From Cristatella mucedo (Eukaryota > Bryozoa > Phylactolaemata > Cristatellidae), in contig WPIO01000023.1 in NCBI GenBank assembly GCA_009760855.2, forward strand, positions 4,914,501-4,978,500: a DNA stretch of 64,000 nucleotides, in the 5' to 3' direction. The notes under the pieces were generated by a model that saw only the letters and a program-made list of their open reading frames with translations, was not told the DNA's origin and ran no database searches. The number at the start of each line of letters is the position of its first letter. The stretch's first letter is position 1. Below are positions 1 to 12,157 of the stretch, piece by piece. The translations under genes and the position numbers were made by a program.

Positions 1-57
1 ACAATGTATTGCTTGATGACATTGCGAATGTTCCGACTAATCATTTGGCCATGCTTA

Positions 58-141
58 CTTCATACAGCATCTGTAAAGTGCCTAGAAAGAAATTTAGTTC
101 TCCGAGAGCACTATACAAATAAATTATCACTATTATTACAC
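58..141 (+). mobile_element. L2-type LINE or SINE-B 3' tail
   Basis: A short 3'-end fragment. It has the AAGTGCCTAGAAAG / TTCTCCGAGAGCACT pair that forms the 3' hairpin seen in every L2 and SINE-B copy of this window, followed by an ATT-rich stretch. No coding sequence remains, so it cannot be assigned to LINE or SINE with certainty. Confidence 0.7.
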
Positions 142-949
142 AGCAGCATAGCACCATCACCAAGAGTCGGCAGCTAAGCCTAAGACTAGGCGATCCGATA
201 GGTGCCTCGGAACCATCCGAGTGCTGCATGAAGTAGAATAAGTTTGAACTGAAGCAGCGGGTTCTATGACACCTGCTATCCGTTTGGGTAGCCCTAATAA
301 GACATCCCACCAGCACGGCACAAGCATGACATCTACTGGAGTGTGAGCCGCTGCTGCAAAATATATCGCAGCAGCTTCGGAAGGGAAGGATCCACTTGGA
401 ACTCTGCCGTTGCAGCACAACAGGACTAGGGACGTGTGCACCGCCAGTCTTGAGTACACTCGGGCGAGCATGGGCTAGCTGCACTGCAGTATCGCCGCGA
501 GGTGTCGCTTTGCTAGCGACGAAGTGCACGGCTGCGGTGGGTGAGCCCTCGTGCACAGTGCACCCCACTGGACCGCTGACGACCGCTCTCAAGCAATAAG
601 GACTGCTATGGTGAATTTCAACTCTTCGGTAGCCGCAAACGCCACGTCCTGGCCAGCACCGAAAAGGAGCAAGCTTTGCAGCCATACTTCCATGATGTTA
701 TGGCAAATGCAGCCTCGGTGGGTGCTTAAGTGAAGGCCTGCATCCCCACCCCAACACACCCTGTGAAAGCTCTCGATGAACCGAGAGATATCTTGGAATC
801 CTGCGTGCTAATATAAATCCGGTTAAGTATATCGGATATCTTCGAGCAAAAAAAAAACTAGGGAGGCAAAAACTTGCTCTCGCAAAAAAGAGACAACGAT
901 CCAAACAAAACACGGTGCCAAAAAACTCAGCAGTATTGCCTAGCACACA
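142..949. other. No recognisable feature
   Basis: Open frames exist on both strands, but they overlap each other, show no family resemblance and lack convincing splice context. I see nothing I can support here. Confidence 0.5.
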
Positions 950-1039
950 AAAGATGCAAAGTGACCTAGTAAGTGTCCAGACCTCAATCAAATCGAGTGC
1001 ATCTGGGATGATCTCGACAGGCGACTTAGGAGTCTGTAA
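950..1039 (+). pseudogene. Tc1/mariner-type transposase C-terminal relic
   Basis: From 965 the plus strand reads PSKCPDLNQIECIWDDLDRR and continues with LRSL to a TAA at 1037-1039. This matches the conserved C-terminal block of Tc1-like transposases (WPS..SPDLNPIE..WD.LDRR), which contains the third catalytic acidic residue, the E of NPIE, kept here as QIE. The codon before PS, normally Trp, is TGA at 962-964, and no upstream catalytic domain is readable. It is a short, dead fragment of a cut-and-paste DNA transposon. No terminal inverted repeats were identified around it. Confidence 0.75.
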
Positions 1040-4000
1040 AGGTCACCATGCCTAACACTTCAGTAGAGCTCTTCTTAAAATTGAGAGCTGTAGTACAACA
1101 CGAACAGGGAACCAAAGGTGGTATAGATGCTTACAACTAGAGCAGTGCACAGAAAGCCAGTGACTAAAATCGAGGTGTTCAGCAAGCCGTGGTATTATCG
1201 GATACATCATGAGGTCATCTCTGGCAAATAAAAATGCAACTGCAAACTAAGGCTTTGGGCTAGCCGGCGATGCTTTGCATTATTCGACGTAGCAAATATA
1301 CTGTACACTGTCTGCTCATTGGCACCATCTTTGCCTCGTCCTTTAAAAACGCATAGTTCAACTGCTAAGCTAGCAGCCACTTTTGATCCGTCCCTAGTGT
1401 AGTAGCACGTGCTTACAAGATGTAACTTATAACTGCATCTCGAGCCTGAAACACGTGCACGTCCACAGGAGCATCTAAGTGCAACCAAGGTGTCAGAGAA
1501 TGCGATCACTGCCGGTTCTCACATGAGGGGGGCAGCACCACGGCGCGGCTTGCTCTAGGCACTAAATAGCACGTCACTGCTTGTCGCAATCCAACGCCCT
1601 TCATCAAGGGGTAATGCTCAGGTGTATTCACTAGGGAAGCCTGTAATTACCAATGTAGAAACTCTGTGGCCATATCATCCACGGCAAGGTGGGGAAGCAA
1701 CAAAATCTGCCGAGCGCATTCTATAAATAGCCGGTGCCGAGCGTGACAATAGAAAGAGCAGCGAATGCCCAGGCAGCCAAGGGGGCATGAAACAACCGAA
1801 AGTCATAGGCAAACCAGACGGTTAACCGGGAAACACCGGGCAATCGCTGCCACCTCAAATTCCTAGGGAGACAAAGGCGGCTTAAACTTTTGAGCCAAAT
1901 GAAGTGGCTGCGTCCGATGAACACCGCCGAAAGCGCTCGCCTCGAGGCTCTCAAGACGCGACAGCTCCATTTAACAGTTGGAGGAGAGAAGTGGCCGGCG
2001 TACTAGCAAGCTCTGAGCAACGGTACAGCAAACACTACGACAAGTTTAACGGCATAACCAAGATAGGACGGAAAAATGCGGCGGAACGCGCGTTTACAAA
2101 AAAAAAACATCTCGCGCCCAGGCACTGGCGAGAGCAACTCACGCCGCCTGCGCGGGCCTGCGCGAGCTTTCGCTGGCCGAGTGCACCGAGCGTGCGCGCG
2201 AGCGCTCGAAAGCACGCCGGCACACACGTGCAGCAAGTCAGCAGCCTCGCAGCCAAAGGAACGGCGCAGCAGCAAGGTGCACTTAGCCTTTAAGGGGGCT
2301 AACAAAGGCAATAAATAGCATGGCTACAGTTCGTCTACGCGACAGACCCACGATAGGTAGGACACGCGCCTCGGCTGGCGTTACCCTAGCTGTTGGGAGG
2401 AGTACAGCGTGCCCAATTCAAAGCTGCGGCTGACTTATTACCGAGTCGCACCGATTCTACAGGCTGGACGAACTTGCATAGCGAGTTACATCCACTCGAT
2501 GAGCGGACGGCTGCGGCCAGCTAGCAGACCAGACGACGGAGACAAGGCGCCGGGCACTGCCATGCTATGGGTGGTGTGCGAGTTTGAACCGCCGATAGGC
2601 GATTCGTCAGTTAGTCGAGTAGGGCGGGGTTTGTAGGGGCTCGGGGTGGCGGCGGGGGGGGGGATGTACGCAACCCGCCCGCCCGCCTGCACCGGCTGCA
2701 TTAGCCATCGACCAAGCGAGCAGCGCCATCGGGCGGCAGGACCACCGCTGACTCCGCCCACTTGGCATGGCTGACCACAATGGGTCGGTTCATGCCAAGT
2801 CCCGCCAACAAAGGAGGTCAGCCATTTTCGTGGACATTCTGGATCCGCTGCTCATAGCGCTTCTGGAAGCGGTTAGTCAGGGGCACAGTTCAACTCGAGC
2901 CGACCTCAAGGTGGCCTTAAGGTGGGAGCGCACTCACGATTGAGACCGACTACAAGCGATGCCCCGTCTCCCTCATGAGCTAGCAGTGGCGAGCCTCCTC
3001 CTCGATTAGCCAGCCCGTAGGGTAAATAGCTGGGTCGCGCCCGCAGCGGTCGGTGGTTTCCGGCAATGATCCAAACACGTCGTAAACAGCCGGCCTCGCA
3101 TGCGGTACCCAATGCCGCAGTTAATCACGGGCGCCGGAAAATAAGCCGCTCGCTGACTACTTAGCCACCCGCTCCTACCCCCCCCCCCAGCTACGGGCAG
3201 GGCTGGCTGGATGTGCTGCGGTCACGCGAGCAGCAAGCGGGTAAGCTATCTGTGAACTGTGAACCGCTCGCTTTTACGACTCTCAGTGCGGAAGGTGGTT
3301 CGCGACCGCAGGCCCGCATCCCTGCTGGAGTGGCGTTTTATCGCCGTCTGCTTACTCATGACCTGTGTGCAGACAATGGGGTAGTCAAGTGGGCCCAGAC
3401 CTGAGTCGCAGCTGTTCAAGCATGACAGGCGCCGTCTGCCCCTGCCTCCCAGGGTACTAAACGGCTACGGCGCCAGCTGGGGGCCGATTAGATAGCAATC
3501 GCCCATAAGGTCGCCACCTGCGGTCAAAGGCATTTCCGCCACCATAATAGGGCATGCTGTTTCGTGGCGAGACATTACCATATAAGGTAGTGCATCCGGT
3601 GAGTATGATTCACCGCATCGATTGCTGGCACCCGGTAACAACCCACGAGCAGCAATGGACGCCAGTACGGCCGCAGGGTCACCTCCAACACGCAATGCTG
3701 CATGCGCTCTTTCGAGGAGCGAATTTCGACGTTGCTACCGAAGCAGCGCTTGGCTGAAGAGCCGAACGACGGCTATTGTGGCGATAGCGCTTCGGCCAAA
3801 CTGCCAAGGCAATCAGTAGCCTACAGTGCAGGCGGCCGCTAGCGAATGCTTTGTTAGCGTTTGACGGGATGGGGTTGGGGGGCAATGCCTAGGGAACGGT
3901 CGTGCTACCTCGAGGTTAAATGAGTAGAGATGGCTGCTAATACTTACGTCGCGCCGTCGATTAGTCGGTAAAGCCACGTGGATCTGGCGAGTGCTAACGT

Positions 4001-6482
4001 TGGTGAGCTTTATATGACGGGTCAAAGCCTGGACAGCCCTAGCTGAGTGTAATTCTGAGAAAATGCCAAGTCCTGTCTGCAGGTCTATCCCACACGAAGT
4101 CGGCAGAGGCTGTCTTCGCTTCTTTAGAATGGTTTGCTTACGTCTCGCAAGGCCGAGCGAGAGCACAGTGACGGTTCACCGGAACTCGTCTGCTATGTCA
4201 AATGCTTAAATCCCTTGTCGCTTGCCTGTAAGATCGGCTTCATCAGCACCAACTTAAAACGATTGCCAAAGCTGCTCAACCTCAACAGTGGCTGAAGAGA
4301 GCCGTCCATGCAAAACGCAACCTAACTAAGCTGGCTGTGTATCAGTGCAGCTCACAAAATGTTTTTCGTCGTATGCGGGTTCAAATTGTGGGGAATTGTG
4401 GACAGAATGACTGGGGATATCGGCTTCCTGCATAGATTTGACTCGTCAATCCCTGCCGTTGATTCAAGCGAGTTCCTCAAATTACCACCGACAAAGAATC
4501 GTTGATTTCCAACGACGCACCTTCTTGGCTGCGAAGCAGTGACTATGCAGATTCTGCTGCTCCTCGTTACCACCTGTGTCGTCAGCGTCAGCATCACGGA
4601 TGTAAAGGAGGAGCCAGTAAAATGTGGCCTTTCACAATGTGCTTTGTATGCAATGAGATCGTCGTCACCAAAGGAAGCTTCGTGACTCTCGCAGGCTTTT
4701 TGACCTGTAGCATGCCCCCCCCCGGTCGTCCATATGGGTCAGGATAGCGGTAATGTGTTAGCATGGTCAGCAGTAGTGGTCAGCTTATATAGTCGACGCT
4801 TCAGCGATTTGCTGCCCGTTGGTTTTCCTACGCCTCGCACTTCAGCTCAGGTGTAAGCGCGGTCATTAAACGCAGGCTCTCTTCGTGTCTCAGCAAGAAA
4901 TCATTCTGTCAGTAGGCACCAGTGTGCGAGCACCTACTGCCTAATGCGGCACCACCGCGTGCACCTGTGGGAGGCAGTTGCTGAGCAGCGCACTCAAGCC
5001 GCCGCCTACCATTGGCTCACATTGTCTGTCAGCCGGACTAGCTGCTGCTGAGTACGATTCGCAGCCGTGCGTGCTCGAGCCGGGGAAGGGGATTACAATT
5101 CACTGCAATTGCAATTCATTTTGAAATGAATGCCTTGCCGTGTGTGCTTGCATCGGCTCGATGGGTCACGCGAGCCTACGTCAAGCACATATTCATCAAT
5201 GGCGACGAGGACAAGCTCTGATGATATAGATGGGGAATGAGAATATTGAGGCGTTTAAATTTCTGGCAGCGACGACTGTTGCCGCGCGCCTGATACTGGT
5301 CGAGTGTGTTTCTGTCGCCAACAAGACACGTGAACGGGGGGGGAGCAGAAAAACTCTCTTGCTCACGGTGATTGGCTAGGACGCCCGCTCAACACGGCCG
5401 AGTTTAATTGCCCTGCGAGGAGCGTTTACGAGACGAACTACACCTAAAATTGTGGCACTCGGGTGGCTTACCACCAGCTTGCGGAAAAACGCCTCGCTGG
5501 CTAGACAGCCTGCTGAAGCAGCAGTACTCGCCTTTTGACACAGCGGCGTGCCGGTTGTAGTGAAATAACTGGCCGTGTGCACCGCGTGAGCGGCATAGCA
5601 CAAGGCACAGCGGGTCGGCGGGGAAGGGTGGTGGCATAACAGCCGAGAGACGAAGAGTTCCTGCCAATAAATGTGCACAGCTCGCAGGTACGCAACTCGA
5701 GGCTGCGCGCACTATTTCGACTCATCCCTGATCGAGCAAGTGAACGTTTTAAGGTTGTGACTGGAGGCATAGGCTGTGGTGGCGCCATTTCACCAGATGA
5801 CCCAGAATTCCACCTGTACTCGTGGGCCGAGCCAGAGGTTGCCATTTGCCGGACTCGGTTACTTCTTACCTTCTGCCGTTTTTAAAACCTTATTTGAATG
5901 TGTTTTATGTACGTGTATTGCAGCGACGGTCTTGTACTTGGACCGATGACGTGGCTCTGTACTCGAATCGTGTTGTGCTGCTTTACCATCCTGCCGTCGT
6001 TGGCTCGGTAATGTATGTTTAGCCTCGAGTGTATCGCAGAATAATGACCATCGCTTCGTTTTCAGCATGTACGTCAAACCGGTGAACAAGACGGTAGCCC
6101 ACGTGCTTCCGCTTGAGCCCATTGTGCAACTTCAGTAAGTTGGGCAAGTGTCTAAAAACCACCTAAGCTAAACGACAGAACTTATGGGTCGGTCAGTGCT
6201 TTACGTGAGGTACTTGCATGAACAAATCGCATAGATCCTTTTAGGAACAACGAGTGATGGACGCATCCTTCAACTTCTCCGTGTGACAGTAGTGGAACAT
6301 GGATTGCATGGGCTAAGCTAAAAACAAGAGCGAGGCCGTTGGCTGCGGTTGAGATCCATAGGCGACGTAGGCTATGGTTACAATAGCGTTTAGCCGTGTG
6401 TGGCTCCTTGGTTATAGGGCTTGTAGCACGATCTGCCGCTGTAACCACGAAACTCAATCGAAACGCTTCGGCTAAAGACATT
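1040..6482. other. Long unrecognised non-coding stretch
   Basis: No gene or repeat family could be recognised. Composition varies: 2080-2320 and 2480-2760 are GC- and CpG-rich, with a poly-G run near 2655, and could be island-like. An 18-bp AT palindrome lies at 5114-5131. Many overlapping short frames are present, but none has a family signature or a paired splice donor and acceptor that I would trust. Confidence 0.4.
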
Positions 6483-6720
6483 CGTTCAATAAGGCTACAA
6501 CGGTGTATTCACCGTAGGCACGCACTCGGGCCAGCAGGCTATCTATCTCCAAGCTGATCCAACACTACAAGTCGATATCAAAGGACGAACAACGATGGAC
6601 GATAAAAAAACAAAGCACAAAGCTCGACTCTCCGAGATCTGACGATAGCAAATTCGAGCGAATTAGCACATTTAAAACTAAAAATACACAGCGGAAGCGA
6701 CACGTGTGACAATGCGAAAG
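6483..6720. repeat. Diverged duplication, copy 1
   Basis: Segments here recur in the same order at 7046-7665: a TCGTTCAATAAGGC block (about 6483), a block around 6570-6590, and a ~62-bp block at about 6639-6700 containing TTAGCACAT and AAAATACACA. The last block is still similar when translated on the minus strand (CIFSFKCANSLEFAIVRSR here against CIFSFRCANPLECAIVRSR in the other copy). This could be an old repeat family or a duplicated exon; I do not recognise it. Confidence 0.55.
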
Positions 6721-7045
6721 CGAAACAGCACGATCGTCCGGCACGAAGCTTCGAGCAGCAAGCATCCAACCCTTAAAGGGCACGGGTCAACAAAGTACGT
6801 CAGCCGTCGATCGGTAACGATAATAATAGTAAGAGGAAGAAGAATGATAAATATATTTCTTACAGAGCCCGCAGAGATGTCGATCTCTTTCTAGGCACTT
6901 TGCACTTGCCACAAAACTAAGCACGATCAAACGGTGAGTGGTAAAACGATGCCGTCAGTCGTCGCTAGCAGGCGACTCGTGCCTCTTGTCGAAGGAGGAG
7001 AGCACGATACTCCGGCACCGGAACGCTCCGGCCGGCACAAGGCCC

Positions 7046-7665
7046 TCGTTCAATAAGGCCGCAGCGATTCGGTTCGCTCTTAGCACGCCAGCTCTGCACT
7101 CACCGCTAGGCCCTCTAGCCTGTCGCTTGCGAATCCATCTCCACATATCCACGTCGCTGCTGCTGCTGCTGCCTCGCCTCCTTATATCCTCCGGGCCTCA
7201 AAGGATCCAGTTGTAAATCAGGATCATCGACGTATCCGCCCGCCATAAATCGACATCAAAGCTACTGCACCGGCGCAGCACCTGCGTAACCTCTTTTCCT
7301 TCAAATAAAACGATCACGCTATGTGACATCAAAGCACGAACGCGGCAGATCGTATAACCAGACAGCCTTGATCGGCCCCTTCTCCTCCCCGCCCCCCCCA
7401 AGGCAGGAAGATGCCAGCCTTGCACCGAGTCGGAAAAGACGTGACGTACCAAATTTTTTCTACAAATTGCACAAACTTGCTTAATCACTTAGCCAAAGAG
7501 AGCTACTTTTGCTTCAGCTTTTGCTAAACATCCAGTCCAAAGTTCGCAGACGCATTGCCTCAGGTCACGTTCATCAGCTAAATCGTGACTTCGTGATCTG
7601 ACGATCGCACATTCAAGCGGATTAGCACATCTAAAACTGAAAATACACATTCGAAGCTGACCTGC
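7046..7665. repeat. Diverged duplication, copy 2 (expanded)
   Basis: The partner of 6483-6720, with the shared blocks spread further apart: about 7048, 7230-7265 and 7598-7665. The first-to-last distance is roughly 380 bp longer than in copy 1, so one copy gained or lost sequence in between. No coding function can be assigned. Confidence 0.5.
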
Positions 7666-7689
7666 GAGAACGCGCGATTGTAAAAGCAC

Positions 7690-9204
7690 ATCTGCTGAGA
7701 TGTAGGACCTTTGCCTCAGACAGGCTACATAATTGCAGCATGCGGCTGGCGATTGCTCTATTTACATCGTTCGATGCCTGCTCATGCGTTTGCCTGTGAA
7801 ACTGTGTGTAAGTATTTTAGCATGCAAGTACGTTATATACTATTTGAAGCCAGGTTCAGACTTCTGATAGTTTCAGACTCTACACCCATTCCACCTGGGC
7901 ACTCCGCGTGGTATTATTTTCCGCCTCAGATACCGGACGGGGGATTCGTCGCTTATTTAAACGAGTTCGGCCTGCTCAGCCACTTCCAGGCTACGACTCC
8001 GGCGATGCGAGGCTATTTGGCATTGCTAATAAGTAAAACCAAAAATGTACCCGAGGCTCCCACAGAGAACTAAAATTCTTTCTAGTTGCTATGCATGTAC
8101 TAGAAAGGAAACGTGTGCACTGAAACTTGAATGCACAAAAGCAGCGGCCGTATTGCACCCATATGTGGCCTGTTCGCACGTGGTGGACCTTTGTGAAAAG
8201 GAGTACTCAGACCGATCTAAGTACTAGCCCTTCATGCCGATCATATTGATGATGTACCTAGAAACAGAGAGCTCCATCCGGTTCCCTAAGTCATTGGCAT
8301 CTTGCCAGCCAGAGCAGGCTACTGTCGGTTTATGCCTTCGAGCTTTCACCACCCGAATGTAGAGCTTCAAAATATTTCTTCAGCGTTAAAGTGCTGAATA
8401 ACAACAAAGTTCTTAGAACCTTATGAAAGCCTGCAAAGTTCATTATCTTAATCTTTAGCTCAACCGGTCTAATAAAAGTATCCTCTGTAGTTTTACAATA
8501 ATAAAAACAACAACAAGCGAAAGAGAAAGGAAGGGCAGATATACGTAAGCATAATTGTTTGTAAATTGTAGATAGAGCTTGTTATGTGAGCTGTATAGCT
8601 GAGCGCTGCGATAAATCGCTCGCATGTGCGTAGAACTGGGTTGGGGTGAAGGGAATGGACTGCACCCAACAGGAGCGCTCATTTGGCGCCGGGTTCTTGA
8701 GTCGCTGGACCTAAGGTCCTCGAACCTTACGTAGTATCTGCTGTCATGATTACTGAGAGCTGACTGAGTCACCCAATTCCTAAAAAAGAATGGGCTCGAA
8801 ACTGCCAATGAATACTTGGCATAACTGAGCACTCGGTGCACTCGGTGCACGCAGGCGGTTCCGAATACAATTTTCGTCCGAGAACAAGGTTGTACATCTG
8901 CAGCCGTGGACGCAAGAGGAAATGAGTCAGACGAACGTAATTTCCGCGTTGGCCGACGGGATTGCCTGCCAGCCCTTGTGCTGCCGTTTTGCTAGAACTG
9001 TCAGGCATACATTTCTTGCCTGTAAAGCTCGATCGCCAAGCTGAAATTCGGATACGAAAGATCTATTGAGTCCGATTCCTATTCATGCCATTCAATGAGA
9101 ATGCCCAGGGTGTTAGCGCTGGGGGGTTTAGGTTAAGGGGGTAAGGCACTTTGAGATCCAGGTCATCGGTTCAAGTGCTTCAGCAGACTATACTTTAATA
9201 CACT
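7690..9204. other. No recognisable feature
   Basis: Average composition with no repeat family I can match. A weak B-box-like motif near 9170 might be a decayed SINE, but it is too diverged to call. Confidence 0.4.
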
Positions 9205-9345
9205 CAATAAGGCGGTTGCTTTTTACGACCTCGGGTCTGAGGTCGTGGGTTCGAATCCTGCGATGGGCGATCTTTTATTGACACTGCAAGTGGCTGGTAA
9301 ATCAGCTAGCATTGTCCACTGCAAGCGGGTGCGGGAGCCCGGACG
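9205..9345 (+). mobile_element. SINE-A, internally deleted
   Basis: It has the SINE-A head (AAGGCGGTTGCTTTTTACGACC), the inverted repeat pair, a B-box-like GGTTCGAATCC and GATGGGCGAT. It then jumps almost directly to the terminal AATCAGCTAG. The middle CTCTTCTGTCGCTA segment is missing, so this copy carries an internal deletion. Confidence 0.8.
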
Positions 9346-10014
9346 GCCCTTCTGCGGCTAAATAAATGAGGTTGCTTGATCAGACGGCCTTCACTTAACT
9401 TCTTTACAATTACCGTTTCCAATCCAATTGCGAAAAAATATCTTGAATATTGATTGATCGCCCGATAAGACCTTGGTGAGAGTCACAAGACATGGGCCAA
9501 GTTGTCGCTTAGTTCAACAGAGGTTAAGGGGAAAGTGCGCCGGTAAATCTCAGCCTCGCATGAAGTCGAGCTTTAGCTGAAATTACTTCATAGGCTTAGA
9601 AGGCAACATATGTACTTATCACGAGGCAGCTACCAGCGTTAGCCGCTTGCACGCCATTTCAGTCCTTGGCGACGTCGGCGAAGGGAGCGTCAGTTGTCTC
9701 CACGAGGCTGCGTGCTGCAGTTCCATTAGCAGCTGCTCACCTCGTCTCACGCCGATGTGCACGCGCGCGCGAAACGCTGCGATGGCGAGACCGAGCTCCG
9801 CCAACCCGTCCACTGTCGAACGGAATCGGACTGTGACTTTTCGCCATACTGTTTTGCTAATTGCGGCTCTCGTCCTTCACGCGTGAAAGTCTCCCGGAGA
9901 ATCTGGGCCTCCGTCCGTCCTTCGTACGTACGTACAACGTCTGCAGGTCTGGTCACCTCTGAATGAAAATCCTGGCTCCACCGCTCGGTACCTGGCGGCA
10001 CCGTGACCGCGACC
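9346..10014. other. Unrecognised; GC-rich from 9640
   Basis: 9640-10010 is CpG-rich and could be promoter-like, but I find no initiator, TATA box or first exon that I can defend. Confidence 0.35.
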
Positions 10015-10044
10015 AGAGGTCACGGTCACAGAGGTCACGGTCAC
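10015..10044 (+). promoter_or_regulatory. Tandem AGGTCA-type direct repeats (possible DR1 sites)
   Basis: The 15-mer AGAGGTCACGGTCAC occurs twice back to back. Each unit holds AGGTCA then one spacer base then GGTCA, which is the DR1 arrangement bound by RXR/HNF4/COUP-type nuclear receptors in animals. A related motif in reverse (GTGACCGCGACC) lies just upstream, near 10002. It sits next to a CpG-rich block. Function is inference; it may equally be a chance tandem duplication. Confidence 0.35.
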
Positions 10045-10284
10045 TCTACTAGGTCAGAAGGAAATGCCAGAGGCGCGAATATTTCTAGCTGGGTCCTCTG
10101 GCTCCCACCGGCTTTTGCTCTCATAAGAGCACGCGAGTCACTTTTGCCGTGTACCTCGTAAAAATTAGGTGCTTTTGCTTGTATATAGTATGACTCAAAG
10201 CACTAAAAAATGCTATTCTTTTGGTGAATGGTCCCATTTTAAACAGCAGAAATCGTTCGACGCAGCATGATAATTGTAGCCCTA

Positions 10285-10440
10285 GTTTGGTCCAGGAGTG
10301 AAGATGCTCGCCTTTGATGACAGAGGTCTAAGTGCGTGCCTTTGACGACCGAGGTTGCGAGCTCAAGCCTGCGGCGCATGCGTAGCACCTGGATGGAAAT
10401 TCAGCGCTCTTATGGTGCTATAAAAATGAATTGTTGTCTT
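10285..10440 (+). mobile_element. SINE-B
   Basis: A tRNA-like head (GCTCGCCTTTGATGAC), an ACGACCGAGG block and a B-box-like GAGCTCAAGCC are followed by a 3' tail (AGCACCTGGATGGAAATTCAGCGCTCTTATGGTGCTATAAA) homologous to the L2 3' hairpin. A (TTTA)n run to about 10485 follows. Confidence 0.75.
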
Positions 10441-10490
10441 TATTTATTATGTATATTTATTTATTTATTTATTTATATGTATTTGTATTA

Positions 10491-11974
10491 ATTTGGCGGA
10501 AGATACGTTGAAGATAATGGTGGCTAGGCGAAGTTGCTTCCAGCTTGAAGTTTAGTTGCTTACGCATTGGACTCTATCACGCCAGTGCAAAACCTTCTTC
10601 AGTCAAGTTACCGCTTTAGATCTTCTATGTTCAACAGTTGACTCCTGGCGGCAATGCCAACGCGACTGATAATAATTTAGCAATGGTTCGGGTAGCGGGT
10701 GAGATGAAGAGTTTTTCGTCGGGACGCTTCTTTTCTAGGGATAAACCTTAGAATTCTTCTTAAAATACGTCCTACAAAAGTAAGAAAGTTTCAACTTTCA
10801 AGGAATTCTTCTAAAAATACGTCAGCGCCGTGGTATAGAGCAGTAGTTTACGGCTACGAAGAACAACTTTAAAAGGAGGAGAATGAATAAATCATAACTG
10901 ACAACGATGTAAGCTGGAGAAACGTTACCTGGAAATGCGGCCCTGGATTCATTAAATTAAGACATTCTGTCTGACGTCGTTAGAGACGCAGCTACGTCGA
11001 TTGCAAAGCAGAGGATCTTATTTTCTCCATGCTGCTACGATTGATGAGTTATCATTAAACCCAAACGAACCAAGCTGGCCATAGTGCGCAAGCGCGCGTT
11101 GTTTTCAAACGTTTGAGTTCGAACAACCGAACTAGGTCTGCACTCTCATCAGCAATATGGGTGGAGTCCACTTCTTGACGTGGCAGATTATTGCGAGGCT
11201 CTCTCAGACAGAGTAATGTAACTCGGAACCGGCCGAACCTGCCGGCTGCAGCGGTCTGTGTGAGTCAGTGTGCTGTGCAGTCGTCGGTAAACCAGAATGC
11301 CTGACTAGACGGCGGCGGCCATTGGCGGCGTCGTCGAGCCGTAATTAGTCTCGCAGCCGCAATCCTGCTATCTCTCCGCTGCTCGCTGCCTCGCGTCGTA
11401 CAAGAGGATCTGTCATACGGAACAGGAAGTGAGAATGCAGTCGCGCGCAGCTTACATAAGTAGGATGGAGCTCAGACGGTGCTCAGCTTTTGGAAATGTC
11501 CCGTCAGCCTGTCAGCTGCCGAGAAAGGGATGTAGGGGTGTAGTCGTCGCAGCGTTGCTCGCGAGCCCCCCCCCCCCCAGCAGCCTCGAGAGACCGGCGG
11601 CTATCTGATTTCAGTTAAGCTCATCCGCCGCTAAATCTGCGCCGCGCTCCTCGCTGCCATTTTAAGCAGCGGTCAACTGCCATCCCGGCGTAAGCCGCTC
11701 ACCACAAATATCCCCGAGAAGAAGCACGCCTTTCCAATGAAGCCGTCTAATCGCGGTCGTCTCTTTCGGTTGGGTCAGATGACGTTTCTATCGGGGAACG
11801 CTATTTAACCAGCACTTGGACCTTTCGGCAGTGAATACCTAAGTTTAATTGCCGCCGCCGCCGTGCGCTCAGGCAGCGCAGAACGTTCGCCGACGACCAA
11901 TACCGCCAATTTATTCGGCTATGTACTGAGCGAGAGGAGCACGACCCCCCCCCTGCCCCCCCCCCGCTACTGCC
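10491..11974. other. Unrecognised; GC-rich right half
   Basis: 10491-11100 shows nothing I recognise. 11230-11830 is GC- and CpG-rich with a poly-C run near 11567-11578. It leads into the trinucleotide tract and may be part of a CpG-island-like block about 1 kb long. No gene can be supported. Confidence 0.4.
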
Positions 11975-11999
11975 CCGCCGCCGCCGCTGCCGCTGCTGC

Positions 12000-12089
<90 letters not shown>

Positions 12090-12108
12090 TGCCGCCGCCG
12101 CTGCCGCC

Positions 12109-12140
<32 letters not shown>

Positions 12141-12157
12141 CGCCGCTGCCGCCGCCG
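11975..12157. repeat. (GCC/GCT)n trinucleotide tract, ~180 bp
   Basis: About 60 consecutive triplets, mostly CCG/GCC with interspersed GCT interruptions, inside a CpG-rich block. It yields poly-Ala, poly-Arg and poly-Gly frames on both strands, so the long frames here carry no coding weight by themselves. The regular CTG/GCT interruptions suggest expansion by slippage of a mixed unit. Confidence 0.95.

Noticed and set aside
41-685. 214-codon minus-strand frame
   Set aside because: It overlaps a LINE/SINE tail at one end, has no family resemblance and competes with equally open frames on the other strand.
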